Shown here piece by piece: positions 10,651 to 21,590 of a stretch of DNA of 64,000 nucleotides. Location: the NCBI RefSeq assembly GCF_043290135.1, contig NC_134701.1:102398702-102462701 (forward strand), in the 5' to 3' direction. Within the stretch, counting starts at the first letter, position 1; each line of letters begins with the position of its first letter. Source of the DNA: Rhipicephalus microplus (Eukaryota; Arthropoda; Arachnida; Ixodida; Ixodidae). A program made the position numbers and the translations under genes. The notes under the pieces were generated by a model. That model saw nothing but the letters and a program-made list of their open reading frames with translations, had not been told where the DNA came from and made no database searches.

Positions 10651-10999
10651 TTGATACCTAGATAGTGGAAAAGGCCACCAGCTATCCTCAATGCCTTTAC
10701 CCTAAATGCTCTTAGCATTATAATTAAGACTAGTAGCCTGTGTGTCTATTTCGATGACATGCCGGTAAAATTTGATGCCATTCTTTTGACATAATCCTTG
10801 TATTTTTCGTGCGATATAGCCCACCAAAAATACTAGGGTACAATTATCATGGCATTGTGTAGTTCATGAAATGGGGAAATGGAATAGCGCTGTACATCTA
10901 ACGTTAATTTTTGGCCAATGTCAATAGACTTCCGTGTGTTAAGCCCTGTGTTGAGTGTCTAGTAGTCAACTTGGGGGTTTCGTTTTGCAGCATTTAGCG

Positions 11000-11284
11000 C
11001 GCCTCCATTAGGTCATAAGTAGGAATTTTGAGTTTCTGAAAACTAGGTAACTTGATTTTTCGGTCACAGATGCACAGACGATTTTTCGCTCGCGACCAAC
11101 GGGGCAGACGCCGGCGGCGGGTTTTCTGCGACACGAGCTCTTCAACGCTATCATGTTAAAAAGTTGACATAGGCAGCATTGACCAAATGAATGCAAAGAA
11201 TAAAGTCAAGTGTCCTAGCAAAAATCCAAACCTAGTATTCTGCTTGGTAGTTAAGTATTCTACCACAGAGCCATGCCCGGCCTC
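11000..11284 (-). mobile_element. tRNA-derived SINE (second type) in copy 1
   Basis: On the minus strand the head reads GGCATGGCTCTGTGGTAGAA, a good A box, followed about 40 bases later by a B-box-like GGTTTGGATTT. The match in copy 2 (20565-20850) keeps a better B box, GGTTTGGATTCC. The body continues through a CTCGTGTCGCAGAAAA segment that I associate with repeats in tick genomes. Its 3' limit is uncertain. Confidence 0.5.
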
Positions 11285-11836
11285 GGTTATACTTTTCAAA
11301 TAGTCTCAAATGTTTGTGTAACATCAACTGTCGTTGCAGTACTGGCTATCAAATTTTGTAACTATTACATGTGCACTCCTATGATGCAGCCGTGAGGTCG
11401 AGTCAAAGTTAATTGTAGTCAGGCACCATCCTGTGAAGTATTTGTGTAGCAGTGTCGCGAGTGCCAGCGCAAACACCAGTGCTTCATACCAGCCTACCAC
11501 TTCTAATGTGGCTAATATCCATGTTTCTGTTGGCATCGTTACGAAACAGCAAATAACTGCTAATGTTGTCAAAGGTGTGACGTCTCCCCATAACAAATGA
11601 AACATATGCGGCTGTTTAACGTATGTGTGTGCGAGAATTTGTACTTATATTGAGCTCCACTTCATAAGATCGCTCAATAAAAAAATTAAAATACATGTTA
11701 TGCGTGTTTAGCATAACATTGATTCCCAAAGTATGTGGGGTCTGCCAAATTTTTAGCATCAATTTTGTAACCTAAATGCTACCATAAACAATTATTTATT
11801 GAACATGAACAGCTGGACTGCAACATAATAAGTTTT

Positions 11837-12992
11837 CATCATCATCATCAGCCTGACTACGTCCACTGCAGGACAAAGGCCTCTCCCATGTTCCGGCAGT
11901 TAACCCGGTCCTGTGCTTGCTGCTTCCAATTTATACCCGCAAACTTCTTAATCTCATCTGCCCACCTAACCTTCTGTCTCCCCCTAACCCGCTTCCCTTC
12001 TCTGGGAATCCAGTCAGTTACCCTTAATGACCAGCGGTTATCCTGTCTACGCGCTACATGCCCTGCCCATGTCCATTTCTTCTTTTTGATTTCAGCTATG
12101 ATATCCTTAACCCCCGTTTGTTCCCTAATCCACTCTGCTCTCTTCTTGTCTCTTAAGGTTACACCTACCATTTTTCTTTCCATTGCTCGCTGCGTCGTCC
12201 TCAATTTAAGCTGAACCCTCTTTGTAAGTCTCCAGGTTTCTGCTCCGTAGCTAAGTACTGGCAAGATACAGCTGTTATATACCTTCCTCTTGAGGGATAG
12301 TGGCAATCTACCTGTCATAATTTGAGAGGGCTTGCCGAATGTGCTCCACCCCATTCTTATTCTTCTAGTTACTTCAATCTCGTGGTTCGGCTCTGCGGTT
12401 ATTACCTGCCCTAAGTAGACATAGTCTTTTACAACTTCAAGTGCACTATTACCTATTTCGAAGCGCTGCTCTTTGCCGAGTTTGTTGTACATTACTTTCG
12501 TTTTCTGCAGATTAATTTTAAGACCCACTTTTCTGCTCTCCTTGTCTAACTCCGTAATCATGAGTTGCAATTCGTCCCCCGAGTTACTCAGCAATGCAAT
12601 GTCATCGGCGAAGCGCAGGTTACTAAGGTATTCTCCATTGACTCTTATCCCTAGCTGTTCCCATTCTAGGCTTCTGAAAACCTCCTGTAAGCACGCGGTA
12701 AATAGCATTGGGGAAATTGTGTCCCCCTGCCCTACACCCTTCTTGATTGGTATTCTGTTGCTTTCTCTATGAAGCACTATGGTAGCAGTTGATCCCCTGT
12801 AGATTTCTTCCAGAATGTTTATATATACTTCATCTACGCCCTGATTCCGCAGTGTTTGCATGACGGCTGATATTTCTACTGAATCAAACGCCTTCTCGTA
12901 ATCTATGAAGGCTATGTATAGTGGTTTGTTATACTCTGAGCATTTCTCTATTACCTGATTGATAGTATGTTTTAGGTAATAAGTTTAGGTAT
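11837..12992 (-). mobile_element. RTE/BovB-like LINE, 5'-truncated
   Basis: Inserted in copy 1 only. The 11-bp target duplication TAATAAGTTTT flanks it (11826-11836 and 12993-13003), and copy 2 carries the empty site. The 3' end (low coordinate) closes with a (TGA)n tail, normal for RTE elements. At the 5' junction about 20 bp (12974-12992) resemble the neighbouring target, a filler typical of truncated LINE insertions. Confidence 0.93.
11857..12972 (-). CDS. RTE-type reverse transcriptase, partial
   Basis: One uninterrupted frame of about 371 codons ends in a stop at 11857-11859. It starts inside the reverse transcriptase with YIAFIDYEKAFDSV (motif A, catalytic Asp), then GVGQGDTISPMLF (motif B) and LRFADDIALL (motif C, catalytic FADD). 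The tail has the RTE-type RMGWSTFGK, SYGAETW and MVGVTLRDKK blocks and a Trp-rich end. The endonuclease and N-terminal RT are missing through 5' truncation. With no stop in 1.1 kb, the insertion looks fairly recent. Full-length RTE proteins are about 950-1000 residues. It copies its own mRNA at nicked target DNA. Confidence 0.92.
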   Translation of the reverse strand, partial: KHTINQVIEKCSEYNKPLYIAFIDYEKAFDSVEISAVMQTLRNQGVDEVYINILEEIYRGSTATIVLHRESNRIPIKKGVGQGDTISPMLFTACLQEVFRSLEWEQLGIRVNGEYLSNLRFADDIALLSNSGDELQLMITELDKESRKVGLKINLQKTKVMYNKLGKEQRFEIGNSALEVVKDYVYLGQVITAEPNHEIEVTRRIRMGWSTFGKPSQIMTGRLPLSLKRKVYNSCILPVLSYGAETWRLTKRVQLKLRTTQRAMERKMVGVTLRDKKRAEWIREQTGVKDIIAEIKKKKWTWAGHVARRQDNRWSLRVTDWIPREGKRVRGRQKVRWADEIKKFAGINWKQQAQDRVNCRNMGEAFVLQWT

Positions 12993-13544
12993 TAATAAGT
13001 TTTAGGTATTAGGAAAACTGAATATGTTCATGACTACAGCATACCTAACAGGCAAATACTAGTACTACATACATGACACACTATTGTAGAGCTAGACTAG
13101 AATATTGCTTATTGGCACTTTACAATTCTTTAAAAACCCTAATTAACTTCAGTGCCTTATTCGATTTGTTCAAATCGGATGTGCGCAATCACTTGATGAA
13201 TAGCTTTTTTACTCAAACCTAACTCATGTTTCACGTGTGTATCATGCTGAATCATTGCTCAGATGTTTCTTGTGTATAAATTTCCTTTCTACTATGCTGT
13301 TTGTTTTTAATGTGAAATCTGTTGTACGTGCTACCATCTGTAGGCCCACAAGTAGTGTCAAGTTGTTTACACAGTTTTTTGCCTGGGGGACCTTCAACAA
13401 GCATGTTTTCCGTTGAAAACAAAGCGAATTTTGATGCTGACTTCTACTCACATCGAACTAAGAACACTCCAGCATGACAAAGCATATTGTATCTTGGACA
13501 GTCTGTCTTGTGAAACTCTTAGTGATTACTTCTGTCTGTATTTT

Positions 13545-13762
13545 AGGCTTCCGGGTGCGGATGTGCTGTAGAGAAGGAGCGCCCTGACCACACTTTTGTA
13601 AAAGGAACCAAAGTCGCCTGGGCAGCTGAAGATGGATTGTGCAAGTGTTTGAATGATCACATTATATTAATCCAACACCACTTGCATTACTTTGCCAATA
13701 TTTGTGATTTTGTAACACACAAGTTTAGAAACACACACACATATATAAAAGGAGAGCTGTAA
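13545..13762 (+). other. Exon-like open segment in long transposon
   Basis: After an acceptor-like TTTTAG (13539-13544) a frame of about 70 codons runs to TAA at 13760-13762. Copy 2 keeps the acceptor and the frame (19239-19457, minus) with only substitutions. It might be a later exon of the gene suggested at 6643. No domain is recognised; two near-identical copies cannot prove selection. Confidence 0.22.
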
Positions 13763-15274
13763 ATAAGCCTTGAGCAAGTTTGTAGTCAAGGCTTTTAGCA
13801 TGATGACCAAAGCATGTTATATAAGCCCACATGTTTTACCACACACCTACTCTCCTATCTATTTTCTTTTTCAATTTTGTGGGCACTGGCAACACCCTCA
13901 ATAAGCGCCTTTGGACTGCTGGTGCCTCTAACTTATATTTTGTTGTTCTAAATAATTTATTTGTTACCTACTATGCAAGGAGGGAAGTCAGAATGTTAAA
14001 AGTTAAAAAATAAGTCTCGTCACAAAAAAGATGTCTACTCGTAAGAAAAAAGATTTGAAAAAACAGAGGATTGATCCCCACTCACAAAGATCTCACCATT
14101 ACAATCGATGCAGAAGGTCATAGCTCATGTTTACTATTGTCAATCTTTTTCAGTTGTATGCTATGTACAATAAAATAGTGACTATTGGCATCATGTCAAT
14201 TTATTTGTCATAAATTTTTGTTGGGGCCTAATATCTTGCATTCTCACATGCATAAAAGCTCACGTCTGCTACATATAATTTAAAAGAGCGCAATGTGGTA
14301 AGGTTCTGTATTTAGTGCATATTATCTGTGTGTCTTTCAAAGTGAGTATATGGCATTTGAAATGATCACCAGTATTCGAAACTTGTGAATTTTTAATTTG
14401 CAGGCATGCATGTCTGTATGATGACCAAGCATCCATAAATTGTGCATGCATGTGTGCAGCAAGGGGCCTTGAATAGATTACATTCATTCTAGACCAAAAA
14501 TGGGTAGCACAGGCCATATACGCACTCTGGGATCAATTTCATGATTATTTAAACACACATATTTATTCAATATAGCTTGCTTTAAGGTATATATTTACAT
14601 ATTGTCTACTTCCACCTTGAACATTGCACCATGCATCCGGCACTCTGCCGAGCGCTTCTCGAGGGCACTTTGGTAACTAGTACACAAACGTACAGACAGC
14701 TGTAAGTGGGCCTCCACTTTGTTGACTGCTGGAGAACAACGGCTTCACCAAATCACACTTCCTTTGTGGTGAAGCTTACTTTGCTCTTGCAACAGTACCA
14801 GCTTATCTAAAATTCGACACTGTTCTGTAGAAGTGCAGCTTGTTCTATCCAGAGCAGCCAAAAACGAAAACATGAGGAACAGCACCTGGACAGGGTAAGG
14901 CACAATTGCAGCACTTCTCGATAACAGTGCCGGATTCTCTATTTGCCTACACATAGAGAAAGCAAAACACTGGAGCCAACTTACCAGTAGCTTCACTGCA
15001 GAGACACTGTGTTTTAAAAGACGATGATGCAAAAGCCCCACCTAGAGCTGTCACTGTGTTTCAGTGCTAGTTTCATAGGCGCCTGCGGAAGGCACTCTGT
15101 GGAGGGCCGGCCGCGTGCATGGTGCACGTGTTCAGGGTGGAATAGACGACTTAGTACATGTGTTCAAGTACTAACAAACTGTATGGGGGCTGTCACTCAG
15201 CATGGTCTACAGAGTATACAGCAATCTGCATTTTTAGCCATCTCCAGCGTCAATCCTAGATTTGGCCCACTGGT
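13763..15274. other. Interior of long transposon, no gene seen
   Basis: AT-rich, matched by 17729-19238 in copy 2. An AATAAA at about 14169 could serve as a polyadenylation signal for a plus-strand transcript, but nothing supports that directly. Confidence 0.45.
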
Positions 15275-15500
15275 AAGTCGATGTGGAGCACCCTTCCAGC
15301 ACCCATTTGAAAGGGTGTTATGACATCACAGCACCTTTTTTTAAAGGGTGCACTCATTACACCCTTCAAAATTTTTGCTCTGCACCCTTTTCTTAAGGGT
15401 GCTGAGCTCTTCACCCTTTCTCAGCACCCTTTTTTGAACACCCAATAGGGAGCAAAGGGTGTTCGTCTGGCGACAAGCTCATTTACACCCTTAAGGGTCA
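15275..15500. repeat. Subterminal AGGGTG/CACCCT array, right, copy 1
   Basis: About fifteen AGGGTG/CACCCT motifs in both orientations. The spacing does not mirror the left array, so this is a cluster of short sites and not a simple extension of the terminal inverted repeat. Confidence 0.8.
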
Positions 15501-15516
15501 GAATTGGTTTAGTGTG
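15482..15516 (-). repeat. Terminal inverted repeat, right, copy 1
   Basis: Read inverted it begins CACACTAAACCAATTCTG and continues ACCCTTAAGGGTG, matching the left end with four mismatches in 35. TA follows at 15517-15518. Confidence 0.85.
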
Positions 15517-15518
15517 TA

Positions 15519-16205
15519 GGTGCAAGCTAAATTGTTTTAGGGCTGATGAAGGAAGATTTGATTTTTTCTGTATTCCTGGAATCGAAAGACGTACTTGCGG
15601 AAGTTTCAGGCACCATGGAGAATACACCAGTTTCTCAGCAGGCGTAAAACCTGACGTGAACGACGCACGGTGTGCACAGAGAATTGCACTAAATTTTGCG
15701 TTGGTCCTCTCCGTAGCGAGGGTCGCCAAGTGGTGGGAAGGATTCCTAGCATGTTGCCTTAGGTACGTACGTATCGTTTCGATGGTGATGTGCGTCATGA
15801 TCGAGTAGTCATGTGCAATGGCAAATGTTTCAGCAATCGATGTGCAGCGGGGTAAATGAAGGCTATCCTAAGCGCCTGGGCTTGAATATTTTGGATTGTG
15901 CGCAGGTTCGTTTCGCACGCGTTAGATATAACAGGTAGGCTGTACCGCAGAAATCCAAAAAATAATACCTTTTACGGCTGTAACATAGACTTGACAGACA
16001 TTCCCAAGCTTTTCCCGGCAAGAAACCTGAACAGGTGACAAATGGCGGTCAGCCGCTTTTTTACGTAGTTTACGTGTGGGGTCCAAGACAGATTTCGGTC
16101 GATTACGACTCCCAAAAACCTGTGACTCCGGCTGCATGACGCCAACTGCCCGTTATTTGATATGCCGTAAGCAGACATTGCTTTTCTGGTGAAAACCACG
16201 GCTGT
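15519..16205 (-). pseudogene. RNase H-type LINE, reverse transcriptase portion
   Basis: This is the upstream half of the LINE whose 3' half is at 4390-5476. On the minus strand it shows the RT thumb motif HRFLGVVIDRNLSWTPHVNY (about 16128-16069) and a frameshifted stretch rich in LPVISNACETNLRTIQNIQ. A connector ending near KQFSLHLHT reads directly into the transposon at 15516. If the transposon and one TA are removed, the frame continues without a shift into the RNase H segment at 5476. The 5' limit near 16205 is marked by a short local duplication. At least one frameshift shows that it was already decaying or has decayed since. Confidence 0.8.
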
Positions 16206-16775
16206 CCATTTTTCGGGTGAAAACTACGACTGTCCGATTGTCCATTACAAATAGAACAAAGAGTGAAAAGATGGATTGCGTATTTAGGCCAGCACTTGTG
16301 ATGCACTTTTTTTCTCTGCCGCCATCGCCTTTTTCTCATCTCTTTGTAATTTTACTTTTTACCTTGTCCATAACAAATTGCCTGAGACTCGCCAAAGTTC
16401 CTCTTCCACTGTTGCATGTTGGTTGCCATTCAAAGCATTTCGCTACAGCATTTGCAGTTCAATTCAGGCTCAAGTTACAGTTCAAGGAGGCCACATCTTT
16501 TTCAACTTCTGTCTATGCATTTGTGCGAACAGAGTGAGAGTGAAGCTTCGCGATTACATTTGATTGGCTATAGTTTTGTTCAAGTAGTGCATGAAAGGAG
16601 ATACAACAGTATACCCTTCAGTGACTTGCCTCGTTCAGCGCGTTAAGGCCATGCCATTCCCTACAGCTCTGAACAATAAAAGCGGGGATCATGTCTGGTA
16701 AGTCTTAATCAGCGCTACTGCGTGGACAGTGCCCAGGACTGTTTCATGCGTTAAATGATCGAATGACTGGCATGC
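16206..16775. other. Unassigned spacer
   Basis: Sequence between the LINE fragment and an unassigned open frame. Nothing recognisable. Confidence 0.45.
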
Positions 16776-17132
16776 GTGCTCATTGTACCGATGTTTCCCG
16801 AGAACTGCTGGAAGGAGGCCTTCTACACTCTTGCGACAATTGACAAGTTACTTTCAGATAGGCCTCCAACATCGAGTAATGTGCAGGCAGTGACTGCAAT
16901 AGATTATGTTGATAAGCATTGGCAGGACCATTCTCTTAATGCTATTTTTATTACAGATAAAGGAGACAGAACAATCAAGCCCAAGCACATCCTCCACCTT
17001 TTGTACAGCGGGCTCTGTCAAACAGAAACAAAGCGCTTAACGCAGGTGTGGTGCTCTGGAGCACGTATGAAACGTTCCGTGGTTCGCCCAGGCCTTTCCA
17101 AAATTATCGATTGGCACATAACTACAAGCTAG
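16776..17132 (+). CDS. Hypothetical open frame in spacer
   Basis: A 118-codon ATG frame with balanced, non-repetitive composition. I recognise no domain. It lies between the two long transposon copies and has no counterpart elsewhere in the window. No splice signal, promoter or poly(A) site is convincing. It may be a fragment of a transposon protein or chance. Confidence 0.2.
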   Translation: MLIVPMFPENCWKEAFYTLATIDKLLSDRPPTSSNVQAVTAIDYVDKHWQDHSLNAIFITDKGDRTIKPKHILHLLYSGLCQTETKRLTQVWCSGARMKRSVVRPGLSKIIDWHITTS

Positions 17133-17399
17133 GCTGAAACATTGTCACTTCGCCGTGCGACAGAGCTGGTACCATATGAAAAGTAACTCAATGTTTGCGG
17201 AAGTGCGAATGGCTGATGCAATATATATATTTTTTGGAATGGTCATTTAATTGAAAATGTACTAACTGTGTGCTTGCTCTTTCTGGCTAAGAAAGCCATT
17301 GAAATCTGAAAAATGACACTTGAGAAGACTGAAGCGTGTATCAAAAAGCAGCGCTCTGCAACAGGATTAGAGCGGCGCAATAACTCGGCACTACGCTCC

Positions 17400-17484
17400 C
17401 ACCTTTTGCTGTTGAGGACGTTGTCACGTGTTATGTTAGGAGCGAAGCTTCTTAAGGCGAGGGCTGAGCGTCCCATCGTAATCG
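17400..17484. repeat. Dispersed repeat piece at insertion site of copy 2
   Basis: Contains GAGCGAAGCTTCTTAAGGCG, which matches in inverse the piece at about 29878-29898 (CGCCTTAAGAAGCTTCGCCCC). Copy 2 seems to have inserted in or next to a copy of this repeat, which may continue at 24838. Confidence 0.45.
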
Positions 17485-17486
17485 TA

Positions 17487-17725
17487 CACACTAAACCAAT
17501 TCTGACCCTTAAGGGTGTAAATGAGCTTGTCGCCAGACGAACACCCTTTGCTCCCTATTGGGTGTTCAAAAAAGGGTGCTGAGAAAGGGTGCAGAGCTCA
17601 GCACCCTTAAGGAAAGGGTGCAGAGCAAAAATTTTGAAAGGTGTAATGAGTGCACCCTTTAAAAAAAGGTGCTGTGATGTCATAACACCCTTTCAAATGG
17701 GTGCTGGAAGGGTGCTCCACATCGA
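17487..17725. repeat. Left terminal and subterminal repeat, copy 2
   Basis: A terminal inverted repeat of about 35 bp, then an AGGGTG/CACCCT array, corresponding to the right end of copy 1 (15275-15516). Confidence 0.82.
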
Positions 17726-19238
17726 CGTACCAGTGGGCCAAATCTAGGGTTGACGCTGGAGATGGCTAAAAATGCAGATTGCTGTATACTCTGTAGACCA
17801 TGCTGAGTGACAGCCCACATACAGTTTGTTAGTACTTGAACACATGTACTAAGTCGTCCATTCCACCCTGAACACGTGCACCATGCACGCGGCCGGCCCT
17901 CCACAGAGTGCCTTCCGCAGGCGCTTATGAAACTAGCACTGAAACACAGTGACAGCTCTAGGTGGGGCTTTTGCATCATCGTCTTTTAAAACACAGTGTC
18001 TCTGCAGTGAAGCTACTGGTAAGTTGGCTCCAGTGTTTTGCTTTCTCTATGTGTAGGCAAATAGAGAATCCGGCACTGTTATCGAGAAGTGCTGCAATTG
18101 TGCCTTACCCTGTCCAGGTGCTGTTCATGTTTTCGTTTTTGGCTGCTCTGGATAGAACAAGCTGCACTTCTAAAGAACAGTGTCAAATTTTAGATAAGCT
18201 GGTACTGTTGCAAGAGCAAAGTTAGCTTCACCACAAAGAAAGTGTGATTTGGCGAAACCAAGTTCTCCAGCAGTCAACAAAGTGGAGGCCCACTTACAGC
18301 TGTCTGTACGTTTGTGTACTAGTTACCAAAGTGCCCTCGAGAAGCGCTCGGCAGAGTGCCGGATGCATGGTGCAATGTTCAAGGTGGAAGTAGACAATAT
18401 GTAAATATATACCCTAAAGCAAGCTATATTGAATAAATATGTGTGTTTTAATAATCATGAAATTGATCCCAGAGTGCGTATATGGCCTGTGATACCCATT
18501 TTTGGTCCAGAATGAATGTAATCTATTCAAGGCCCCTTGCTGCACACATGCATGCACAATTTATGGATGCTTGGTCATCATACAAACATGCATGCCTGCA
18601 AATTAAAAATTCACAAGTTTCGAATACTGGTGATTATTTCAAATGCCATATACTCACTTTGAAAGACACACAGATAATATGCACTAAATACAGAACCTTA
18701 CCACATTGCGCTCTTTTAAATTATGTGTAGCAGACGTGAGCTTTTATGCATGTGAGAATGCAAGATATTAGGCCCCAACAAAAATTTATGACAAATAAAT
18801 TAACATGATGCCAATAGTCACTATTTTATTGTACATAGCATACAACCGAAAAAGATTGACAATAGTAAACATGAGCTATGACCTCCTGCATCAATTGTAA
18901 TGGTGAGATCTTTGTGAGTGAGGATCAATCTTCTGTTTTTTCAAATCTTTTTTCTTACGAGTAGACATCTTTTTTGTGACGAGACTTCTTTTTTAACTTT
19001 TAGCATTCTGACTTCCCTCCTTGCATAGTAGGTAACAAATAAATTATTTAGAACAACAAAATATAAGTTAGAGGCACCAGCAGTCCAAAGGCGCTTATTG
19101 AGGGTGTTGCCGGTGCCCACAAAATTGAAAAAGAAAATAGATAGGAGAGTAGGTGTGTGGTAAAACATGTGGGCTTATATAACATGCTTTGGTCATCATG
19201 CTAAAAGCCTTGACTACAAACTTGCTCAAGGCCTATTT

Positions 19239-19457
19239 AGAGCTCTCCTTTTATATATGTGTGTGTGTTTCTAAACTTGTGTGTTACAAAATCACAAATA
19301 TTGGCAAAGTAATGCAAGTGGTGTTGGATTAATATAATGTGATCATTCAAACACTTGCACAATCCATCTTCAGCTGCCCAGGCGACTTTGGTTCCTTTTA
19401 GAAAAGTGTGGTCAGGGCGCTCCTTCTCTACAGCACATCCGTACCCGGAAGCCTAAA
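19239..19457 (-). other. Exon-like segment, copy 2
   Basis: Counterpart of 13545-13762. The frame stays open with substitutions only and the acceptor-like TTTTAG is kept. Confidence 0.22.
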
Positions 19458-20564
19458 ATAAAGACAGAAGTAATCACTAAGAGTTTCACGAGACAGACTG
19501 TCCAAGATACAATATGCGTTGTCATGCTGGAGTGTTCTTAGTTCGATGTGAGTAGAAGTCAGCATCAAAATTCGCTTTGTTTTCAACGGAAAACAAGCTT
19601 GTTGGAGGTCCCCCAGGCAAAAAACTGTGTAAACAACTTGACAGTACCTATGGGCCTACAGAGGGTAGCACGTACAACAGATTTCACATAAAAAACAAAC
19701 AGCATAGTAGAAAGGAAATTTATACACAAGAAACATCTGAGCAATGATTCAGCATGATGCACACGTGAAACATGAGTTAGGTTTGAGTAAAAAAGCTATT
19801 CATCAAGTGATTGCGCACATCCGATTTGAACAAATCGAAGAAGGCACTGAAGTTAATTAGGGTTTTTAAAGAATTGTAAAGTGCCAATAAGCAATATTCT
19901 AGTCTAGCTCTACAATAGTGTGTCATGTATGTAGTACTAGTATTTGCCTGTTAGGTATGCTGTAGTCATGAACATATTCAGTTTTCCTAATACCTAAAAC
20001 TTATTATGTTGCAGTCCAGCTGTTCATGTTCAATAAATAATTGTTTATGATAGCATTTAGGTTACAAAATTGATGCTAAAAATTTGGCAGACCCCACATA
20101 CTTTGGTAATCGATGTTATGCGAAACATGCATAACATGTATTTTAATTTTTTTATTGAGCGATCTTATGAAGTGGAGCTCAATATAAGTACAAAGTCACG
20201 CACACACATACGTTAAACAGCCGCATATGTTTCATTTGTTATGGGAAGATGTCACACCTTTTACAACATTAGCAGTTATTTGCTGTTTCGTAACAATGCC
20301 TACAGAAACATGGATATTAGCCACACTAGAAGTGGTAGGCTGGTATGAAGCACTGGTGTTTCCGCTGGCACTCGCGCCGATGGTAGCCCTCAACACTGCT
20401 ACACAAATACTTCACAGGATGGTGCCTGACTACAATTGACTTTGACTCGACCTCACGGCTGCATCATAGGAGTGCACATGTAATAGTTATAAAATTTGAT
20501 AGCCAGTACTGCAACGGCAGTTGATGTTACACAAACATTTGAGACTATTTGGAAAGTATAACCG

Positions 20565-20850
20565 AGGCCGGGCATGGCTCTGTGGTAGAATACTTAATTA
20601 CCAAGCAGAATACTAGGTTTGGATTCCTGCTAGGACACTTGACTTTATTCTTTGCATTCATTTGGTCAATGCTGCCTATGTCAGCTTTTTAACATGATAG
20701 CGTTGATGAGCTCGTGTCGCAGAAAACCCGCCGCCGGCGTCTGCCCCGTTGGTTGTGAGCGAAAAATCGACTGTGCATCTGTGACCGAAAAATCAAGTTA
20801 CCTAGTTTCCAGAAACTCAAAATTCCTACTTATGACCTAATGGAGGTGCG
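20565..20850 (+). mobile_element. tRNA-derived SINE (second type) in copy 2
   Basis: Head with A box GGCATGGCTCTGTGGTAGAA and B-box-like GGTTTGGATTCC, better preserved than in copy 1. Confidence 0.52.
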
Positions 20851-21182
20851 CTAATTGCTGCAAAACGAAACCCCCAAGTTGACTACTAGACACTCAACAC
20901 AGGGCTTAACACACGGAAGTCTATTGACATCGGCCAAAAATTAACGTTAGATGTACAGCGCTATTCCATTTCCCCATTTCATGAACTACACAATGCCATG
21001 ATAATTGTACCCTGGTATTTTTGGTGGGATATATCGCACAAAAAATACAAGGATTATGTCAAAAGAATGGCATCAAATTTTACCGGCATGTCATCGAAAT
21101 AGAGACACAGGCTACTAGTCTTATTTATAATGCTAAGAGCATTTAAGATAGCTGGTGGCCTTTTTCACTATCTAGGTATCAA

Positions 21183-21232
21183 TTTTTCACTATCTATCAA
21201 TTTCAATCAATTTCAATATCAATTTTCACTAC
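21183..21232. other. Deletion scar with templated filler in copy 2
   Basis: In place of the 1.55-kb segment of copy 1 there are about 50 bp made of repeated CACTATC, TCAATTT and TCAATATC pieces copied from the flank. This is the signature of slippage during end-joining repair. Confidence 0.6.
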
Positions 21233-21299
21233 ATATACATGTCCATATGCGCATATGCATCCACTGCAGATAAAGCATAAAATTAAAGCAATACTGACA

Positions 21300-21502
21300 C
21301 ATGAATTTTTTACCAAGGTAGTGGAGGGCTCCAGAAATTTCGACCACCTGGGGCTCTTTAACGTGCACACCAATCCGAGAACACAGGCCTACAGCATTTT
21401 CACCTTTATTGAAAAAGCAGCCAGCAAGGCCGGAATATCATCCTGCGACGTTCGGGTTAGAAACCGAGTGCCTTAGCGACCAGACCACTCCGACAGGACT
21501 TC
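21300..21502 (-). mobile_element. Ruka: Truncated Ruka-like SINE in copy 2
   Basis: Counterpart of 8824-9020. The segments GGAAATTTCGACCACC-like (AGAAATTTCGACCACCTGGG) and CTTTAACGTGCAC are plain. The tRNA-like head lies at the high-coordinate end. Confidence 0.72.
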
Positions 21503-21507
21503 AATCT

Positions 21508-21590
21508 CCCTGTTCCCCCGTGTAGGATGATAGACCGTCTTTGCTGGTCTGGCTAACCTCCCTGCCTTTCCTTCTCTACCATTTATTCTC
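21508..21590 (+). mobile_element. LINE 3' tail remnant in copy 2
   Basis: Counterpart of 8742-8823, in the sense orientation of the RNase H-type LINE 3' UTR. Confidence 0.45.

Larger units (their letters stand above)
5479..15516. mobile_element. Long TA-flanked DNA transposon, copy 1
   Basis: A 10,038-bp element with terminal inverted repeats, inserted in the RNase H-type LINE. Its ends read CACAGTAAACC and, inverted, CACACTAAACC. An inverted second copy lies at 17487-24835 and aligns over nearly the whole length with a few percent difference by eye. Copy 1 contains two segments absent from copy 2: an RTE LINE (11837-12992) and a 1.55-kb block (about 9096-10650). Shared internal features are a Ruka-like SINE, a LINE 3' tail, another tRNA-derived SINE and a conserved open frame at 6643-6981. 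No transposase domain is recognised. TA duplication suggests Tc1/mariner-like or Mirage-like (CMC) cleavage, and terminal CACACTAAACC resembles CACTA ends, but the superfamily is unresolved. Confidence 0.85.

Noticed and set aside
11324..11605. 93-codon hydrophobic minus frame
   Set aside because: The copy 2 counterpart is shorter with an altered end (20227-20439); no family signature.
5479..15516. Classic CACTA element by its CACACTAAACC end
   Set aside because: Using CACTA as the exact terminus gives no matching target duplication in either copy, whereas CACA/CACAC ends with TA fit both and the rejoined LINE frame.
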